A DNA stretch of 64,000 nucleotides from Pleurostoma richardsiae. Taxonomy: Eukaryota > Ascomycota > Sordariomycetes > Calosphaeriales > Pleurostomataceae. The DNA lies in the NCBI GenBank assembly GCA_030052745.1, contig JANBVO010000036.1:310001-374000 (forward strand). The letters run 5' to 3'. Within the stretch, counting starts at the first letter, position 1, and each line of letters starts with the position of its first letter. Under the pieces are notes generated by a model. The model did no database searches. It saw only the letters and a program-made list of their open reading frames with translations, and was not told the origin of the DNA. The position numbers were made by a program, and so were the translations under genes. Shown piece by piece: positions 22,454 to 36,924 of this stretch.

Positions 22454-23767
22454 ACGGATGCAAAATCTCAAGGCGGTGGACGATCAAGTGCGCGGAAAAG
22501 GGAAAACGGCGTTTGTACGGTTCGGTCACTGGATCTCTGAAAGATAGATCGGCAATGGAATTCGAATTCGCTACGTCCTGCGACCAGCCTTCCGTCCTCT
22601 CTGCACTACGCAAATGATGGGTTTCTTTGTGATCATTGGCTCCTACTGGATGTGACAGCCCTTGTGAAAATTAACGCTAAATTTACAGTTATGGCGGGAC
22701 TTGGAGCGGGAGCCAACATATGGATCTAAAAATGGCTTGTCTGCTGCGCGACTCGAGTGTACTGACAGCTTACAGAATACCGATATCTACGACAGCGGCA
22801 AGCCGCGGCGTCCTTGCCTCGCCCTTCCATTACCAGGCCTCACATGCTCCCAATAGTATGTCATCGCGAGGAACGCGGCCAGGTCTGGGATGCACCCTTG
22901 CTCTTACTTCATCGTCGTGGACGCTCTGGGGCACTGGCCACGCGCAACTGTTCGGGCAGGAAGCGATAACCGCTCTTCTAGTACCTCACTTAGCTCTAAC
23001 TGAATTCATCTATGATCTTAGGATGGGATCCAGCCGACGTGCGTTTCGTCCTCGATACGGCACGGCATAAACGACATCTCACCTACCGTGTTTCAGAAAC
23101 CACTCAACCCAAGCTTTCTTAAAGACATCGAAACCTACTACAGCAGATCTTTGGCTGAGATAAGAATCATTGATGTGTTGCCCCCACGTGGGCTTATCGG
23201 CATGATCTCTATGCGTTACTCCAACGCTGAAGCAGTGCGATTTCTGCTGCGCCGCGGATGAGCCCTCTCCCGAGCGATGATATCCTAATCTGGGAAACAG
23301 CATGCATTTCCTGCGGCTACGGTTCCCGCCCTGGAGCTGTCGAACCCATCAGTGCGGCTTAGGGGCCGTTCCATGACTGTGTCAGGGTTCACGATCCTGA
23401 TAACGTCGGGCAATACCATTTGTTCAATTCAACTCGACCTGCTGCCGCAGCTTACTGTCTCCGGCCACCAATGCTCGTGCTTCCCTCGAGAACACATACC
23501 CCTTATCCCTTGGCCCTGTCTAGGATATGTGCTTGACCAAGGGGTAATGGGCTAATCAGCTGGCACTGGACGTGGATGATTGACGTGATCAACGATGAGC
23601 GGAGCGTATACATTATGGAGGCCGTGACCATACCAGGCGAGTGCCCACTTCACTCGTCGACTGCTCATGATATGATGAACTGAATGCACGGTGCCAGCGG
23701 CACGCGTCGAAGCCTCCCCAGTTGAAGCCAGAGCAGGCCTCTTGCCCGTACATACACCTCTAAACCT
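22454..23767. other. Intergenic between eL36 and OPT transporter
   Basis: 1.3 kb. No gene, RNA gene or repeat recognised; the right part is the transporter promoter. Confidence 0.5.
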
Positions 23768-26315
23768 ATGGCGCTGGGTCGCCCGCTCTCCGCTGGCGGA
23801 CGTTCCGTAGATGTTGGAAGCATACAGATGGATAGTATAGGAGGTAGGGACATGGCGAGCATGTCTACCGAGACGCTCACCAAGCTCAACAGTCCCGCGG
23901 CGGCCGACGTTGAAGGCCAGGGGCGAGAGCCAGTAGTGGCTAACATGGAGGACATCGCCTTGAAAACCCTCCACGTCGACGACGACCCGACTTTGAGTCC
24001 TTGGACTTTCAGGATGTTCCTGCTTGGTTGGCTTTCTCCCAATGGTGAATCTCGGGATGTCTGTTCTGACACTTCCCCACAGGCATCGGCTTGTCCTGCT
24101 TCGGTTCGGCGCTTGCGACTATCTTCCTCTTCAAGCCTCAGTCCGTCTCGGTGTCAGTCATCTTCTTGACCGTCATCAGCTACGTGGGTGGCACCGGCTT
24201 GTCCATCATAATTCCGAGAAAGGGAGCCGTTGGTCGCTGGCTCAACCCGCATAGCTTCAACTCCAAGGAGCACTTGGGCATCATCATCATGGCTAGCTCG
24301 GCCTCTTCCGCCGCGTACGCTACCGAAGTTCTTGCCACTCAGAAGCTCTACTACGATATCGTACCTAATGTCGTGGTTGCCATCCTCTTGCTCTTCTCTT
24401 CCCAACTCCTGGGCTATGGAATGGCGGGTGTCCTCAGAAACAGCCTCGTGTATCCTACGAAGATGATCTGGCCTGGAATCCTTCCCCTCAGCACCCTCGT
24501 CGAGACTCTCCACAGAGATCGAGCCGAGATGCGAGCAAAGTGGAAGTTCTTTTGGGTCATCTTCGGTGCCGTGGCCGTGTGGGAGTGGTTTCCGCAGTAC
24601 ATCATGCCCGTGTTGACCGGCATCAGCGTCTTCTGCCTCGCGAACCGCAATAGCCTCGTCTTTACCAACATCTTTGGCGGCTCTAACGGCAACGAGGGCC
24701 TTGGTCTTCTTGGCCTCAGTCTTGACTGGCAGTATATCGGCACGTCCTGGTGTGTGTTGCCCTTGGTGACCCTCGCAAACGGGTTCGGCGGCTACCTCAT
24801 CTGCATAGCTTTGTTCGCTGGCCTGTACTACGGCAACGTGTGGGACGCGCTCAAGTACCCTTTCCTGTCTCAGCAGCTCTTTTCATCCAACTCCACCGCC
24901 GAGAGCTTCCAGGTCTACAACCAATCGGCCATCTTGAACGCAGACATGGAACTCGATGTCGCGGCCCTGCAGGCCCAGGGTCTGCCTTGGTTTTCGGCAA
25001 CCAACGCGTCGTATCTGCTCACCACGAACCTTGGGGTCACGGCCACGGTTGTGCACATTCTTCTCTGGAACCGTGAAGCTGTGCGTGATGCGTTCTCCAT
25101 TGGTCGTCCCGACTTCGGCAAGATGCGCCGGTACATGGCCAGGCCGGCAATGCTCTGGAAGAGGGAGCCCGAGCCGCTAACCGAGGAGAAGCTGAAGGGG
25201 CTGGACCCGCACTACCGGCAGATGCTCGTTTATCAGGAGGTCCCCTCGTGGTGGTATATGCTCGTCCTGGTCGTGTCTACGTTCGTCGCCCTCGGTTGTA
25301 TCTACACGCTCGACTCGACACTTCCATGGTGGGGCTTCCTCATCGCCGTCACACTGTCCTTCCTCGCTACGCTCTTCTTCGGTGCCATGGCGGGCTTGAT
25401 TGGCTTCAATGTCCCCATCACGTCGGTCATCCAACTCATAGGTGGCTACTTGCACCCGGGCAAACCCGTGGCCAACATGTACTTCGTGCTCTTCGGTGCC
25501 AATGCCCAGTCCCAGGCGCTCTTCCTCGTCAACAACCTGAAGCTAGGCCAATACGGCAAGCTGAGCCCTCGGTGTACGTTCACCGTGCAGATAATGGGAA
25601 CGCTGATTGGAGCGGTTATCAATTACGCACTGATGAACTCGATCACCACGAACCAGCGGGAGATCCTGCTCAGCATTCAGGGGACCAACATCTGGTCGGG
25701 GCAGGTGATACAATCTTTCAACTCTAATGTGAGCTGCCCTCCTCCACTCTATATTTTTCTATTTCTACACTGTCGTGACAATCATTTCGCTCTCGCAATC
25801 CTTTTACCCGGGTGCGTTACTCTCGAAACGGAGAGCAGTAGTTAATAGTATCAATCTAGGCCATCGCCTTCGGCGCCCTCTCTCAGTATATGTTCAGCAT
25901 CGGCCGAACCTACCAGTGGATAGTCCTTGCCTTGCCCCTTGGCTTTCTCATTCCTCTTCCTTTCTACCTGCTCCACCAACGCCTACCCCGCCTCGGTCTG
26001 AACCACATCGTTACGCCGGTCGTGTGCTGGTACCTAGGCTACCTGTCGGTCGGCATCAACTCCTCCGTGGCGCTATACTTCGCCCTCGGCTTCGCGACCC
26101 AGTTGTACGTACGACGGCGGTACCCAGAGTGGTTTCTCCGGTACAATTATCTGATGGCGGCGGCCATTGGCGGAGGTACGGAGCTGCTTGTCTTTGTCAC
26201 CACATTCGCGGTGCAGGGCGCGAGCGGGAAGGCGGTAGAGTTCCCGCCGTACTGGGGGAATAATTTCCAGCAGGGGAACTACGACTACTGTGCTTTGAAC
26301 CCGGCGTTGGGTTGA
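23768..26315 (+). CDS. Oligopeptide transporter, OPT family
   Basis: Three exons: 23768-24026, 24083-25728, 25860-26315; about 786 residues. The first donor is uncertain: GTTGGC at 24027 gives the family-like FLLGIGLSCFGSALA, while GTGAAT at 24045 has a better donor but leaves a 38-base intron and adds six residues; both keep phase. The second intron is 131 bases. A cytosolic N-terminus of about 80 residues is followed by many hydrophobic helices, with family blocks WFPQYIMPVLTGISVFCLA, the Asn-Gly-Gly-rich region before LGLDWQYIG-like sequence, NVPITSVIQLIGG and PYWGNNFQQGNYDYCALNP at the very C-terminus. OPT carriers import tetra- and pentapeptides, glutathione or metal chelates at the plasma membrane with protons. 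The start could also be one of several Met codons up to 23858. Confidence 0.9.
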
Positions 26316-26979
26316 GGGGACCTAGGGATTCCGAGCTTGGCAGCTCAATCTTTCTTTATCTACTATCTAGTAACCGGCAGAGCCGGTGTTGTATGAGCAT
26401 CACACATGGCGGCCGCCGTGGCCGTAGCGCAAGACTAGGTAGTTTAACGAGATGTTGTCGATGTGAAGAGTCTTAGTACCAAGCATCGCTAGCTGATACG
26501 GCAACCGCCGAGTGATCATATCCGTCAGTGGTTTTCCTAGCCTAATCCTCAACATAAAGCGTCGAACCTCTCCCCGGTTGCCCGTTGAGTCTACCGACTG
26601 CCTCCTCTCTTGACGTTTAACCGGAAGTCCTGAGTGCTTCCAAGATATTAAGCATATGAGTCGTACTTTTGAAAAAGAGAAGGGTGTGGAACTAGAGTGA
26701 GTCTTCTTCTTAGGCGCCGGCTTGTAATAATAGTATCAATTGCAGATTACGGTGATGCTATATTAACAATGCGAGATTTGACTTAGCCACGAATACGCGG
26801 TTATATCGGACTGTGGTCGCCCTCTTCACTGTCATGTGCACATGGGACAAGGAGAGCAGTCCGGGATTATCTCCGTGCATCCTGGTATTACACAAGACAA
26901 GCCTCCTACTTTTAATGCACGTCATTTGATCTAAAACCATGAGGGCGTTGGAATATGTGGTAGGCAATCTTCTAACAAT
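26316..26979. other. Convergent intergenic region OPT / VAO
   Basis: 664 bases with no gene seen; 3' flanks of two convergent genes. Confidence 0.5.
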
Positions 26980-29088
<2,109 letters not shown>

Positions 29089-30351
29089 TGCAAATGGCAA
29101 ATGTAGTACAAGGGATTTTGAGACAACGTTTACAATAGTTGAATGTTTTGACAGCGATACCGACGTAGGGAGGTTGGTGGTAAGTAGGAAAGATCAACCT
29201 GGATGCTTCACTTTGTCTGAGGATTATGTTTCTCCGGGACCCAGAGTAAGACCCGGTGCTAATATAGTAATGGCCGATTATCGACTCATCGGGATGATCA
29301 TCATTCCGAGAGAGAAGAACATGCGGGGGTGGGGAGTTGTCCGAACTGCGGAGAGATGACACACATCTGGGGTAAATATGTAACTACTTGATGCCGGGTC
29401 ATCGCACCTGAGAGGGTGCATGCGGCGGTCTATCTGTACGGTGTATCTGTACTACGTGCGTAATCTGACCTACCTACAGCCAGATTGTCTTCTACACTGT
29501 AATCACCCGGAGCCTAGTTTTTCCTTCTCTTTGTATGTGAACAGTCCGTTCTTAGAGGTACCTGCAGGGACCACCTGTATCACGCCCTGTCGACCAAGAC
29601 GTCTGCTCTACACAGTGCGAGTGATTCCCGCAGAAACTGCCTCAGCCTTCCCCTGATTTCTTTATTCAGTAACAGGCTAAGCCACTTGTGGAACTGCTGC
29701 TGATGCAGTCACGCTGTGTGATATGGCTTGGGAAGATGGTGTTCTCCCGTAGTTCTATGTATTGTCTTGTTCTCCTCCTGCCACTTAGCCAGGGGCGGTG
29801 GACGTTCCACCACACCCATACTAGATCGACGCCGCAGTTACCGCCCCAGTCATCTCCCCGGCGAGAAACTGGCCTTCCAGAGAGGGGTTGGTATAAGTGG
29901 TCAATCCGTTAGGCGTGAAATCTCTCAGCGGTGGATACGCAGCGCGAGCCTTTGGTAGCTAGCTCGTTAGCGCACTTCTTGTCCTTCGCGTCCCCTACCT
30001 TCACTTTGCGCGGTACCTTGGAGTTGTCTACGAGCACAGCCTACTTGACCGCTACTGTGACCGACCTCGCTAACATCCACGGTTGAGAACTGCTGAAGTA
30101 CGTCTGGACGTCGCACTGTCATGGCTGCCTCCCTGGCTATCTCGGGTTAAACCCGTAGCTTCGGGAAACACTGTACCTCAAGTCAAGGATGTAATAGAAT
30201 TGACTGACAGCATGCGGCGTTCAACGCTCAGCGGCAGGATCATATATGTGATGAGTACCTATTCTGACACAGGCAATAGGAAAATCACATTATCCTGTCA
30301 TCCCCTCCCTTTCTGTTATTTTAATCTGCCATATTTGTTTTCCAATAACCA
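29089..30351. promoter_or_regulatory. VAO promoter region and P450 3' flank
   Basis: 1.26 kb with no gene seen. A TATA-like run read on the minus strand (CTATATT at about 29261-29267) lies roughly 175 bases before the VAO start codon. The remainder holds short motif-free open frames. Confidence 0.35.
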
Positions 30352-32225
30352 TCACTGCTTCGCATGCCTCCTAGTGATCTTGATTGGAAAGTCTTGTGGG
30401 AATGCAAACCACTGAGTCCTGGTTTCCCACGGCCGCTCTGGCCTGATAAACTCTGCATCAAAATTTTTGAAAAACTGCGAGACATATTTGTACATCTCTA
30501 CTGTGGCGAGATTCTTGCCCACGCAGCTCCTACTACCCATGCCGAACTATATAGCAGTCAATGAAACGCTTGTTTTGATACGAATGTAAGTACGACTTAC
30601 TGTAGTCAAATGCAAGCTCTGATGTTTGATACGTTCCTCATCTTTGGGGCTTCTAGCAATCCACCGCTCAGGTCGGTAAAGGTCGGCGTCGGGTCCGAAA
30701 ATTTCCTTGGACCGGTTCATGGTTCGTGGGCTGATTCCACAGATTGTACCCTGTGGCACAAAATGGGGCCCAAGCTGGACCCCGTCGCGGGGAGCTAGAC
30801 GTGGAAGCTGGTACTGAATCGAAGGATGCAGACGAGTGCTCTCAGTGATGACCGCCGAAAGGTATGGGAGCTTTTCGAGTTCTTTGAAAGTCAATTCGCG
30901 CCCGTCTTTCTCTAGTCCTAGGTCGAGATAAGCCTGGTCAAGCTCATGCTGTAATATCTGTTTGACACCAGGATTGGCAATAACATTGCCAAGATTTGCA
31001 AGAATACCAATAGCCGTAGTATCTAGAGGATTCCATCAGGAACTGCCAAGATAAGAAGTCGATACAAACAAGAAGAGAGAATGCTTGCAGTGGCCGGAGG
31101 GCTCTCGGTCTCTATAGTACGTACCAGCACCAGCACTGCGCGGTTACCGTCAGCAGTTCATCTCAGATACAAGAAGGCGCAACACAGAAGGCACGTACCC
31201 CAAGATGTTCACACCTTCAATCATGACATCTCCCTTCTTCACTGGCTGTCCAACGGGGTCCTTGGCTTCGACAAAATGCTGAAGCATATCTCTTCGTGCA
31301 TCGCCCAAGCCGTTACACATCCGCTCGTCGACTCTGCGCTCAAGCCATTCTAAGAAAACGTCAAATGCATTGAGCCTGTCGCCGCCAAAGTGTTTGACCA
31401 ACCACTTTGAAACGGGGTTGTTGAACCAGAAGGTCTGTAATGGTACGTTTCCCATATTGGCCATAACCCAAAATCCATCGTGTATGGACCGTATGATGCC
31501 GTTGACATCCCTTCCCTCCTCGAGAAATCCAATCATCCCACCCATAGCGAGTTGTCCAACGACATCAAATGTGAAGTAATTGGCCCACTTGTCGATATAC
31601 ACAACTTCTTGCTTGTCTGCGAACTCGGTGAGTCGTTTCAGGTTTAGGGCGAGGACTTCCTGCACGAGTGGCTCCATAGACAGAATCGCAGTCATGGAGT
31701 AAGCACTTGAGACCCTTGAGCGAAGGTGGCGGTGTACCTTGATGTCGGTCGCAGCGAAGAAGCTAATGGTCATATTCGGGACAGTCCACGTGTCGTACCA
31801 ACTCGTCTTTCGGCTCAACTGTCAGCTCGGCACACATTTTCAGCAGCAAACAGTACCTTGAGGATCTGCTTTCCATGCCCGTATAGACTCTTCAGCCCAG
31901 CTTCGTCAACAAAGCTGATTTCGTTGGGAGCAATTCGCACAACGTTGCCGTACTTTGCATGTAGATCAAGGCACTCATCATGCCAAGTGCCACGAAAGTA
32001 CTTGTGATTCCTCCAGGATTGGCCAAGCTTTGCTGGAAATGGCCCAGGGATCTTGCGTAGCGGATGGAAGTAGACGTTGTACGTTGCATTAAACACCGAG
32101 TAGGCCAAGACAAGTAATATGAAGTTCCTTAGTGTTATGTATTTCCCCAACTGATAAATGCTCGGCGAAGTCTCATCAGACTCGGCATAAGGAGGGAAGG
32201 CACGACAAGGGATGTTAGAAACCAT
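30352..32225 (-). CDS. Cytochrome P450 (pisatin-demethylase/benzoate-hydroxylase-like) with an 11-base exon
   Basis: Five exons: 32225-31857, 31806-31199, 31135-31125, 31022-30601, 30546-30352; introns of 50, 63, 102 and 54 bases; about 534 residues. An N-terminal anchor (NFILLVLAYSVFNATYNVY) and the FHPLRKIPGP hinge are followed by the KTSWYDTW block. The I-helix oxygen-binding motif GAGADTT is assembled from three exons, the middle one only 11 bases. Then come ExxR (ESTR), PERW and the heme loop FGMGSRSCVG. The type matches fungal P450s that demethylate or hydroxylate phenolics. A perfect 12-base palindrome with a TATA core lies 150 bases upstream. It sits between the VAO gene and the regulator, so it is probably part of the same pathway. 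Confidence 0.92.
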
Positions 32226-33005
32226 TGTTGTTTGTTGTTTCGAAGTCAAGGATCTAGTTGACGATCTCGAGATGCAATCAAGTCCCAAAGTCAAGTAAGC
32301 TGGAGAGCCACACAGACCAGCTTAGAGACACAATCTACGAGGATTGATATACTCATCATCGAGAATGCAGGCGGTGTATATACACCCGGTCGGTGGTTAT
32401 CAAGGGCTTCATTTAGTTGAGGACGTTCGGAGTCCCGGAAATCAGTCACCTTTATTGGCTAGTCCTAGGGCAGATAGTCCGTCATCCGCACTGTGCCCCG
32501 AGATGCCGGATCATCGGGTGCCACCGCACATTATTCACGCTCTGTCTAGAATAGTTCCCACTACCGTCTAAGCGCCACCATTCCGACTCAGCGCGGTACT
32601 GTCCTCACAGGGTTGCCGGCGGTGGGGAAATTCCCGCCAGGTTGCGGGGAAGTGTAAATCCTAAACCCCCTTAAACCCCCCACCCCCCTTGGCGGGCGCT
32701 TCTCCCCCTTCAGAAGCTTGCAGCATCACCAAGCAACCCCATGGGGACGGCCTTGGCATTTCTTGCTTACCCCGCAGCCCCATCATCCGACTGGTGCTGT
32801 TACGTCTTCAGCTTCGGCATAGTGACCGTCCCCGACTTCCGGAGTCAGAGTTTCCCCGCGATACTTCCGAAAACACTCCTTTTTTACTGCAGTCACCGTC
32901 AAAGGGTGTAGTTCGTTCTAAGACTCAGATTCCTGAAGTGTAGGATTCACTTACTTGGTCTTTTCCTCCATGATTTGATCTATTGGTTAAGGGGCGCCTT
33001 GAGGG
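32226..33005. promoter_or_regulatory. Divergent promoter between P450 and regulator gene
   Basis: 780 bases. GTGTATATACAC at 32374-32385 is a perfect palindrome suitable as the P450 TATA box. A C-rich run at about 32660-32695 (repeated CTTAAACCCCC-like units) lies on the regulator side and resembles stress-type CCCCT elements. No gene seen. Confidence 0.5.
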
Positions 33006-35613
33006 ATGGATTCTACTCAGTTTCGGTGTCGGACCTGTCTCCGCTCGTTCACTCGACTGGGTAAGTAGTACTAGATGCTGTCGCATTTGTCGACATGAGA
33101 CCTGATACTCAATCGTAGAGCATCTTGATCGACACCTACTTTCTCGTCAGTAATTTCGCAGCCCCTGAGCACACGCCCCTCCGCCGTCGTCACACCCTAA
33201 CACCTTCGAAAGATACCGAGAACAGCGCGTTTCAATGCAATTTCTGTTTTATGAGATTCAAGCGAAGGTACGTCAGACTTCACTGTCCGTACTGCCTACA
33301 GGAACCCTGATCTGAGCTAGAGATGTGCTCATCCGCCATTGGAGGACCTGTAGAGCACGCCTGGACACCGGACAGTCAATTCCGAGTCTATCCCGGCAAA
33401 AGCGAGGGAGGAAGCAGATCGCGTGCGACCGCTGTGCTCAAAAGAAACGAGGTTGCAATCAGACCCTGCCCTGCGATGGCTGTGTCCAGCATGGCCAAGA
33501 ATGTAGCTACCTTCGATTCTTTTCAGGTGCTGAAAATCAGCACTCCGAAGTGCTCCAGCCAGCTACGGACGACAAGCTACTACCATCGCCTACTGAGCTA
33601 ACAATCGATATGTTCACTCTCGGAGAAGATACGTTTTGGATGGAGCCGATGGATCAAGTCTCACGTCGAAGAACAGCTGATGGCCAGTCCAGCGAGCCAT
33701 CTTCCCGAGACGATGCCGTGCCCTCACCTCTTGCATTTGACAGTCCTTCAGTGTTGTCGCTACCATCGACGAAATCTCTGGGCATCCAAACTATGTTGTG
33801 GCCTACAGCGATGCCGTGGAACTTGGATATCACCCATGGCTTGAATTCGCCGTTGAGGGCTTTTCCCAGGCCAAAATTCGCGTTCCTGGCCAGGTTCACC
33901 TCAACCAACGGGATAGCTAACTCATTCGACTGTGGCAATCCTAAGCAGCGCAAGCAAGTCATTTTGGGACTGACGCAGTTTGGGAAGCCCGCAAGTGGCG
34001 TCCAAGTGGCTGCAACAAGCGATTCGACTTCACACACTTTGCCCTTCGACTTCGATCTGGAGCTCGAATCATTGCATAGCCACGAGTCTACCCTATTTTC
34101 ACCAGCCCGGAGCGAACTAATATGGCCGAATATGCTAAACAACACCTTTAGTGTCACCGACACGCCATATGCCGACGTATCTCATGAGCTGGGCTCCATT
34201 AGTTTGGCGGAGAGAACCCCCGAGATTGTCAGGGGAATCCAAGAAGTAGTCCAGTACAAGACGCGGAAGAGTCCAATCAAAATCACTTGGTCTCCTTCAA
34301 GAGAACTTCTTTGCTACCGCTTTTTTTCTCCAGAGAATCTTGAAAGGTTCTTGATTGCGTTCTGGGCTATTTGGTATCCCAACTGGCCGGTCTTACACAA
34401 GCCAACCTTCATTGCTGCTAAGAAACCCGCGACGCTCCTCGCTGCGATGTCACTCATTGGGGCGTCTCTCACCTCAGAGAAGACGGATCGCGACCAAGCT
34501 ATGGTATGGGCAGATGCGGTGGAGGAATGGGTCTTCAGTGACGATCTCTTCTGCGACAGCAACATCCCCCAGACGGATGATGAGTTTGAACAGTCCAGTG
34601 TCGAAGCTCGTTTAAATGCTCTGAGAGCTGCCTACTCCACAGTCCTCCTGTTGACATGGGAAGGATCTGAAGAGCAGAAAAAAAGAGCTCGTAGAACACG
34701 ATTTTCGCAAGTTATTGCGGTTGCGCGCAGCTTTCGGTTCTCAGCCGCGACGCACGAGCCCCTCGTCAGATACAGTACTTCGAATGACCATTCTCGAAGT
34801 TGGAAGTCGTTCATATTGAGGGAAGAATTGATTCGGACGCTCACGTACGTTTTTTTGCTCGACTGCAGCTACGTCATGTTCAACAATTGTGTCCCACGAA
34901 TGACTACCTATGAGCTCCAGTTGAATCTGGCGAGTCCGGAGGTATGCTTTCAAGCAGAAAGTCTCGAAGCTTGGCTTCAAAGTTTGGCCGTATGGTCGAA
35001 CAGTCGCATCGGCCAACGACTGCCCTTGTTGAGCGACATCATTGAGGCGGTGACAACGGTTCAACCCTCGTATGACGACTGGGTTATGCTGCAGCAGATG
35101 AGTTCATTGAATCTTTTCACAGTCGTAAGCGGTAAGTTACACGGCGAGTAGCCTTGGACTCTATGGAAGAAGAAGAATCTTATTATCAGGAAGACACTCA
35201 CCACTAACACTGAGCCAGCGTTCCACAATTTAATCTTCCATCATCACTCTGGCCCGGCGCATTCCATCGAAGTCTTTCCAATCACTCAGGGCCTTGCGAA
35301 TTGGAGGAAACTGTGGCTCTCGCGTCAATCGATCTTGGAGCTTTCTGATCTTTTTCCAACGGACTCTCGTGGCGCGTGGATGAGAGTAGGATTCATGAGA
35401 CACGCTCAAGAGTTCTGGCGCCTGGCCTATATTATCTACAAACAACCATTGTATATGCAGCGTTTGAAGATAGATGGGAATCGGGGACCAGGCACTTCAT
35501 TGAGAAAGGGATTCTTGGAAGTTTTCGACGACTCTGACATGGGACAAGTCCACGATTTGATAATGCGCTTCCAAGATTTAAGCTTCGGCGAGGAAGATTT
35601 GACTACGACATGA
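33006..35613 (+). CDS. Transcription factor joining two C2H2-like fingers to a Zn2Cys6 cluster
   Basis: Five exons: 33006-33060, 33119-33145, 33213-33267, 33321-35131, 35219-35613; introns of 58, 67, 53 and 87 bases; about 780 residues. The small N-terminal exons join to give finger 1 with Cys8, Cys11, His24, His28 (C-x2-C-x12-H-x3-H) and finger 2 with Cys36, Cys39, His52, Cys56 (C2HC). Twenty-five residues later comes a perfect zinc cluster: Cys81, 84, 91, 97, 100, 107. The basic stretch RQKRGRKQ precedes it. The long C-terminal part (KITWSPSRELLCYRFFSPENLERFLIAF and later blocks) fits the fungal-specific regulator (PF04082) middle region. It is a nuclear DNA-binding activator or repressor, probably specific for this cluster. 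The gene would look like a plain Zn2Cys6 factor if the three short first exons were missed. Confidence 0.9.
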
Positions 35614-35830
35614 ACTTCAGGTTTCCGATTACGCGGGATCAAACCATGTCTGATCTGGTCCTTTGTACATTCAAACGACTTCACCCTATGCACGGCTGTT
35701 GGATAGAGCTGTACAGGCATCGAGTATTAGTCGATCTAGCACGTTATAAAGGACGGGTGTTATCATGTACTCCGTAATATGAATGTTGCCCACTATCGGA
35801 ACGCATCTTCTCAGTGTGAAGAGATCTAGC

Positions 35831-36924
35831 TTATTGCCTCGATACCTCCTTATCAAGGAACTCGATTGCTCTCTTCAGGCTGTCAACTGCAGGTGAGTTG
35901 GAGTCTCCTGACGAGACTGATTCGATGTCGATGCGGCCGAGAGCTACGTCGAAGCCGTGCTGCGCGTCGACCGGGAATTCGGTAGTAACTTGGGTGCCAG
36001 CCTTCTTCAGCTTCTCCGCAGCAGATTCGCTCAAAATGAATGGTACGCCGGTGTCATTCTTGCCGTGCAAAAGAAATACAGGTGGCAAACCACGTGTGTA
36101 GTCAAAGGCGTCAACGAAGAGCCTTTGTGCGGACTCTGGGATAGCATCGCGGCCGTTTGCGGCAATCTCCTGGCTCAGACCGGCGATTCCAGTTGCAAAA
36201 TCGGGAACCAGCGCCTCGAGATGCAAGGTCAAGATGAAAACGAAACGCGCATCTTGCTTCATGTCCTCTGGCCATGGATATCCTGAGAGAGGTATCGTCC
36301 CTTTCTCATTTGCGTGAGGGAACCGCTCCAGAATTGGGGCAGTCTCCATTGGCGGAATGCCCAGGATACCCTCACCCTTGGTGGTATAGCGCTCGTTGGA
36401 AAGATCCAAAAGGCCGTAGAGTGAAACAACAGCACATGGCGGGCGTTTTGCCAGCGCCGCCGTGGTCAACGCAAGATACGCCCCGGCACTAGATCCCGCT
36501 AGGACTATGGGTCCTAACGGAATGCCTAGACATGTCCCCAAGTAGTCCGCAACCCAGTTATACGCATCAAGCGCATCGTCGACAGATTCGTGTGCTGTGC
36601 ACTCTGGCAGCAGCCGATAGTCAGGGGAAACGAAGATCCATTTGCGTGCGACGCAAGCCTGGATCAACCAGTATGGAGGAATACTGTATCGATCTCCTAC
36701 AACCTGCCGGAGCGTCGTGGTCAGAGAATACGAACGCGCAGAGGAATAGGCAACTAATAACGTACCAGGAAGCCGCCATGATAGTGGACCACAATCGGTG
36801 TCGGCGATGAATGTCTGACTAGGGGACTGAGCACGTCCAACTTGATATCGATGCCATCAGAAGTTTTGAAAGTAAACGTCTTGGATTCATAACCATCAAA
36901 TCCTGAAAGTGAGGTTGACGCCAT
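35831..36924 (-). CDS. Alpha/beta hydrolase (HSL-like esterase) of cluster B
   Basis: Exons 36924-36766 and 36703-35831, with a 62-base intron (GTACGT...GGCAG, phase 0); about 343 residues. The oxyanion motif is VHYHGGFL (about 46-53), then the conserved FVSPDYRLLPE, the elbow GSSAG (about 123-127, Ser125), the acid region LHGKNDTGVP and the His in DAQHGFD. No signal peptide, so it is intracellular. The regulator's 3' end is 217 bases away (convergent) and the aldehyde dehydrogenase is divergent. It probably cleaves an aryl or acyl ester in the phenolic pathway (inference). It is distinct from the esterase at 5393-6609, which has HGGG and GDSAG and a membrane-binding N-terminus. Confidence 0.88.

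Noticed and set aside
31819-31856. 38-base intron in the cluster B P450 (acceptor at GCTGACAG)
   Set aside because: The acceptor 12 bases further on (31807-31856, 50 bases) restores the family KTSWYDTW and leaves proper branch-site spacing.
32655-32700. Telomere-like C-rich run (CTAAACCCCC units)
   Set aside because: Units are irregular and not the fungal CCCTAA repeat; more likely a promoter C-run.
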